From CAZUSO01 sp964622775 (lineage in GTDB: Bacteria; Bacteroidota; Bacteroidia; Chitinophagales; Chitinophagaceae), in the NCBI GenBank assembly GCA_964622775.1, contig CAZUSO010000002.1, positions 81,366 through 145,365 on the forward strand: 64,000 nt of DNA. The letters are read 5' to 3'. Shown here one piece after another: positions 60,863 through 64,000 of this stretch (within the stretch, counting starts at the first letter, position 1; every line of letters starts with the position of its first letter). The position numbers were made by a program, and so were the translations under genes. The notes below the pieces were generated by a model. It did not search any database and was not told the DNA's origin. It saw only the letters and a list, made by a program, of their open reading frames with translations.

Positions 60863-62179
60863 TTATTTTTTCGGCAGATAATAAACCACTGTTCTGTTTT
60901 CTTTTGTGAAATATTTATTAGCCACGCGTTTCAGGTCTTCCATGGTAATTTTCTGATATTTCTCCAACTCGGTATTAATAAGATTGGTATTTCGGAAATA
61001 GGTGTAGTTAGACGCCAGGTTTTCGGCAATGCCGGCAATACGGCTGTTTTGCAGGATGAAGTCATTTTCAGCCTGGTTTTGTAATTTGTCAAATTCTGCT
61101 TTGGAAACGCCGCTGCTTCTGACCTTTTCTACTTCCCGGTTCATGCCTTTGTCTAATTCTTCCGCACTAATGCCCATATTGGCAATACCCAGCATCAACA
61201 CTAAGCCCGGAGCCTCCAGTCCAAGGTTATCCGCGCCGACATCAAGCGCCGTTTCATCCTTATCTACTAACTGCTTCTGAAAGCGTGAACTTTCCCCCTG
61301 TGATAAAAGCTGGCTCAGGAGGTTTATTGCATAATAGTCATCTTCCCCCATTGCCGGGATATGATAGGCATAAATGACCGCAGGCAGGTTGATGCCTTCG
61401 TCATAAAAATTCACCCGGCGTTCACGGGTTTGTGCAGGTTCTGCTATACCGGGGCGGGGAATGGCTTTAATGCCTTTCGGAATGGTGCTGAAATATTTTT
61501 CAATCCATGCTTTGGTTTGTTCCGGATCGAAGTCTCCCGCAACAACTAATACGGCATTGTCCGGAACATAGAAGGTTTTGTAAAATTCCATAAACTCGCT
61601 GTATTTTGCCAGATTGATATATTCATCACTACCAATCGGAGTCCATTTATAAGGATAAGTAGTATAGGCATTTTCAAATACCGCCTTTGTTATCTGACCG
61701 TAAGGGCGGTTATCGTAGCTTTGTTTTTTTTCTTCTTTCACGACTTTGCGCTGCGTTTCAATACCGGTACTGTCCACCTTGGCATGCAGCATCCTTTCGG
61801 ATTCCATCCAGAGACCCAGCTCTAACTGATTGGCAGGAAGCTCTTCAAAATAGTAAGTGATGTCATTCGTGGTATGTGCGTTCAGCACGCCGCCATTGGA
61901 TTGAACCAGCTTCATATATTCCCCCCGACTGATGTTTTCAGAGCCTTCGAACAGCAGATGCTCGAAAAAGTGGGCGAAGCCGGTGCGTTTCGGATCTTCA
62001 TTCTTGGAACCCACATGATACATTACGGATACGGATACGATTGGGGTAGCGTGATCTTCGTGCAGGATAACATGCAGGCCATTCGGTAAATCATATTCCG
62101 AAAATTTGATTCTGCCTTCCTGGGCAAACACGCCACTTGCCATTGCTAATAAGGCAATGCTGAAAAAGGAACGTTTCAT
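60863..62179 (-). CDS. M16 family zinc metallopeptidase (active subunit)
   Basis: 438 residues: signal peptide (1-19), inverted zinc motif HFFEH (His70, Glu73, His74) within TGFAHFFEHLLFEGSENI, and the downstream glutamate of the third ligand in the EEKKQSYDNRPYG region. The second M16 domain continues to LKRVANKYFTKENRTVVYYL. It is likely the catalytic partner of the motif-less M16 protein that follows on the same strand; peptide substrates are unknown. ATG start; a TACTTTTG -7 box lies 24 bases upstream. Confidence 0.92.
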   Translation of the reverse strand: MKRSFFSIALLAMASGVFAQEGRIKFSEYDLPNGLHVILHEDHATPIVSVSVMYHVGSKNEDPKRTGFAHFFEHLLFEGSENISRGEYMKLVQSNGGVLNAHTTNDITYYFEELPANQLELGLWMESERMLHAKVDSTGIETQRKVVKEEKKQSYDNRPYGQITKAVFENAYTTYPYKWTPIGSDEYINLAKYSEFMEFYKTFYVPDNAVLVVAGDFDPEQTKAWIEKYFSTIPKGIKAIPRPGIAEPAQTRERRVNFYDEGINLPAVIYAYHIPAMGEDDYYAINLLSQLLSQGESSRFQKQLVDKDETALDVGADNLGLEAPGLVLMLGIANMGISAEELDKGMNREVEKVRSSGVSKAEFDKLQNQAENDFILQNSRIAGIAENLASNYTYFRNTNLINTELEKYQKITMEDLKRVANKYFTKENRTVVYYLPKK

Positions 62180-62202
62180 TAAAATTTTAAATTTATTTGC
62201 AA

Positions 62203-62210
62203 CAAAAGTA
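62203..62210 (-). promoter_or_regulatory. -7 box (TACTTTTG) of the M16 protease operon
   Basis: Minus-strand TACTTTTG matches TAnnTTTG and is 23-24 bases upstream of ATG 62179. Confidence 0.5.
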
Positions 62211-62325
62211 GATATTATTGCAGAATAAAAGTAACGCGGAACGGGTGAAATTTTACAGAGATAAAGCTGGACAAATGCAACAGGAAATATTACCTTTACC
62301 CTCCGTTTAAAATCGGAAGTTAATC

Positions 62326-62610
62326 ATGAGTAAAGAATGGCCCTTATGGGAAGTATTTATACGCAGTAAAACAGGGATTGACCATAAGCATGTCGGAAGC
62401 CTGCATGCCGCAGATGCCGGGATGGCTGTTGAAAACGCACGTGATGTTTATACGCGGCGTATGGAGGGTGTCAGCATTTGGGTAGTGGAAAGCCGGTATA
62501 TCCATGCTTCCAATCCTGATGATGCCGGTGCATTGTATGACCCGGCGAATGATAAGGCATACCGTCATCCCACTTTTTATAACCTGCCGGATGAGCTGAA
62601 ATATATGTAA
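62326..62610 (+). CDS. paaB: 1,2-phenylacetyl-CoA epoxidase subunit PaaB
   Basis: 94 residues: WPLWEVFIRSKTGIDHKHVGSLHAADAGMAVENARDVYTRRMEGVSIWVV matches the PaaB family almost throughout. It is a structural subunit of the ring-epoxidising complex PaaABCE that converts phenylacetyl-CoA to its 1,2-epoxide. It is followed after 25 bases by paaC. The catalytic subunit gene paaA, which normally precedes it, is not upstream; a divergent M16 gene is there instead. A TACCTTTA box at 62291-62298 may be its promoter. Confidence 0.93.
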   Translation: MSKEWPLWEVFIRSKTGIDHKHVGSLHAADAGMAVENARDVYTRRMEGVSIWVVESRYIHASNPDDAGALYDPANDKAYRHPTFYNLPDELKYM

Positions 62611-62635
62611 CTCTTAATGCCAAGATGATTTTTGA

Positions 62636-63445
62636 ATGAAACAATCTTTGTTAAATTATGTATTGCAGCTTGCGGATAATGCTTTGATTTTAGGCCATCG
62701 TATCAGCGAATGGTGCGGGCACGGGCCAATTCTGGAACAGGATATTGCCATTACCAATACGGCGCTGGATCACATCGGGCAGGCCCGGAATTATTATCAG
62801 TATGCTGCTGAAATTTATAATCAACTCCCGGAAGCCGAACAAAAAAAAATGTTGGTGTCACCGGCTTTTGCCGGCAAAAAATTTGTCACCGAAGATGACC
62901 TCGCTTATCTGCGGGATGCCTGGGATTTTAAGAATGTATTATTGACTGAACAGGCCAATACGGACTGGGCATTTACCATAGCACGATCTTTTTTCTACGA
63001 TACCTTTGCCGTAGCGCTGTACAACAGTCTGCAATCAGGTCATAATGAAACCATTGCCGCCATTGCGCAGAAATCCCTGAAAGAGGCTGCCTATCATAAA
63101 AAATGGAGTAGCGAATGGGTAATTCGTCTTGGAGACGGAACGGAAGAAAGCAGAGAAAAAATGCAATACGCCATTGATGAGCTATGGTCTTATACCGGTG
63201 AACTATTCACTCCTTCGGAAGCCGATGAGGCTATGGCAGCAGAACAGATCGGAGCGGATCTGGCGCAGATACAGGGCGAATGGAATGCACATATCGCAGC
63301 GGTATTGGAGGAGGGCACACTTATCCGACCTGAAGATGGCTGGATGCAACAGGGGGGGAAGACCGGTACACATAGTGAGCACCTCGGTTTTGTGCTGGCA
63401 GAAATGCAGTTTATGCAACGTACCTATCCCGGTATGGAATGGTAG
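62636..63445 (+). CDS. paaC: 1,2-phenylacetyl-CoA epoxidase subunit PaaC
   Basis: 269 residues: LADNALILGHRISEWCGHGPILEQDIAITNTALDHIGQARNYYQYAAEI near the N-terminus and RDAWDFKNVLLTEQANTDWAFTIARSFFYDTFAVALYN in the middle. LKEAAYHKKWSSEWVIRLGDGTEES and GKTGTHSEHLGFVLAEMQFMQRTYPG follow. All are diagnostic of PaaC, the structural, ferritin-like partner of PaaA. The expected downstream paaD/paaE genes do not follow, so this pair is isolated. ATG start. Confidence 0.94.
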   Translation: MKQSLLNYVLQLADNALILGHRISEWCGHGPILEQDIAITNTALDHIGQARNYYQYAAEIYNQLPEAEQKKMLVSPAFAGKKFVTEDDLAYLRDAWDFKNVLLTEQANTDWAFTIARSFFYDTFAVALYNSLQSGHNETIAAIAQKSLKEAAYHKKWSSEWVIRLGDGTEESREKMQYAIDELWSYTGELFTPSEADEAMAAEQIGADLAQIQGEWNAHIAAVLEEGTLIRPEDGWMQQGGKTGTHSEHLGFVLAEMQFMQRTYPGMEW

Positions 63446-63751
63446 GGGAGCGCTGATTACGAATTATTCTTTGCCATTTCACCCCATTTTTCCTATGCGG
63501 GAAATGATGTATTTTAACATTTGTACCATTATTTTATTCTGTTATAATACTGTTGCCTACAGATCGCCCCAATTCAATTGATTGATTACCAATACATATA
63601 TTTATTAATGGTGTTTTTTAGTCGTTTTTTTACTGTTTTTGAAAAAGAATTTGTAAAATTGACATTCAAAATGGAGCATAGCGACCATTTAAAAAAACGG
63701 GGCGGCACCGAAAAGCCTTATGAGTAGGTAAATCAAATTAATCATTGTACA
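63446..63751. other. Gene-free, AT-rich spacer after paaC
   Basis: About 306 bases with long T runs and no convincing gene, RNA or terminator. A short aaaatggagca string also occurs in repeat copy R6 but is too short to matter. Confidence 0.4.
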
Positions 63752-63967
63752 ATGGATTCACAAAAGGTGGACATGTTCATCCTGACCAATAGCAAATTTT
63801 TTGAAAGCCACCATGTCAGTCAAATCAGAGACCGGCTATTGCAGGTGGACGACTCCAAATGGGGGTTGATCCAGACACTTCAGTTTAATGATCCGACAAC
63901 AAGCCTGATCGTTTCATTGATTGGGGGCAACCTGGGTATTGACCGCTCAAGTTTGACACTATTTTAA
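63752..63967 (+). pseudogene. TM2-domain family protein, N-terminal part only (broken or divergent)
   Basis: MDSQKVDMFILTNSKFFESHHVSQIRDRLLQVDDSKW...FNDPTTSLIVSLIGGNLGIDR is the N-terminal cytoplasmic segment and start of the first helix of Bacteroidota TM2-domain proteins. These continue IDRF..GD.G.G..KLLT...WTI.DWF. Here, directly after GIDR, the frame becomes SSLTLF and stops. None of the three frames to the end of the window restores the second helix, so the gene is truncated or disrupted rather than simply frameshifted. Confidence 0.55.
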
Positions 63968-64000
63968 TATAAGGTATTGATATTCAGCGATAGCGTCTTT

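Noticed and set aside
63129..63581. 150-codon frame overlapping paaC
   Set aside because: It lies in another frame of the conserved paaC coding sequence and is rich in residues typical of frame shadows.
1..64000. CRISPR array, rRNA operon, complete insertion sequence or prophage
   Set aside because: No regularly spaced direct repeats, rRNA signatures, transposase or structural phage genes were found on either strand.

Overview
The window looks like chromosomal DNA of a Bacteroidota member, most likely a Chitinophagales/Sphingobacteriia-type organism. The evidence is three large secreted proteins with type IX secretion (T9SS) C-terminal signals (type A and CHU_C/type B), flexirubin/aryl-polyene-style fatty acid genes, a bacterial group II geranylgeranylglyceryl phosphate synthase, Bacteroidota-restricted families (DUF4292, DUF1599, the BT_3928 type, GldE-like), -7 boxes of the TAnnTTTG type, and an almost complete lack of Shine-Dalgarno sequences. 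Several genes have TTG as the only plausible start. No phage, complete insertion sequence, rRNA or CRISPR array was seen.

Layout. 0-4.4 kb: the broken 3' part of a gene made of tandem TonB-C-like domains, rlmD, and a TlpA-type thioredoxin protein. 4.4-4.7 kb: tRNA-Gly and tRNA-Leu, each followed by a terminator. 5.3-9.5 kb (minus strand): GGGP synthase, mscL and uvrA. 9.6-14.6 kb: a metallo-beta-lactamase/rhodanese sulfur enzyme, sufS, a second tRNA-Leu and trigger factor. 14.9-18.9 kb: a 1342-residue GEVED/PKD adhesin-like T9SS protein. 19.5-23.7 kb: a GldE-like CBS protein facing three acyl-chain genes (KAS, hotdog dehydratase, acyltransferase). 23.7-32 kb: DoxX/BT_3928, a voltage-sensor K+ channel, a DUF1599 protein, a 1625-residue TamB-like protein and a small membrane protein.

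32.3-39.6 kb is the most intriguing locus. It is a tight operon of a secreted CotH kinase-like protein, a small lipoprotein, a VTC-type polyphosphate polymerase, a DUF4956 membrane protein and a DUF2490 beta-barrel-like protein, with a second, motif-altered CotH protein diverging from it. 39.8-44.2 kb: sugar nucleotidyltransferase, TPR protein, DUF4292 lipoprotein and truA. 44.3-45.7 kb: a graveyard of toxin-antitoxin genes (HigB-HigA-like and zeta-toxin-like, both broken). 45.8-49.1 kb: hflX, a flippase and a small secreted protein. 49.2-55.4 kb: a thioester-type alpha-2-macroglobulin whose coding sequence has absorbed two repeat-like DNA pieces in frame. 55.6-62.2 kb: a beta-helix lipoprotein, inorganic pyrophosphatase, a carboxypeptidase-regulatory-domain protein and an M16 protease pair. 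62.3-64 kb: isolated paaB-paaC and a broken TM2-type protein.

The larger intergenic gaps (near 5.0, 11.1, 12.8, 19.2, 22.2 and 32.2 kb) are filled by degraded copies of one modular repeat family that I do not recognise. Function calls come from motif recognition by eye. Nothing was searched against a database.
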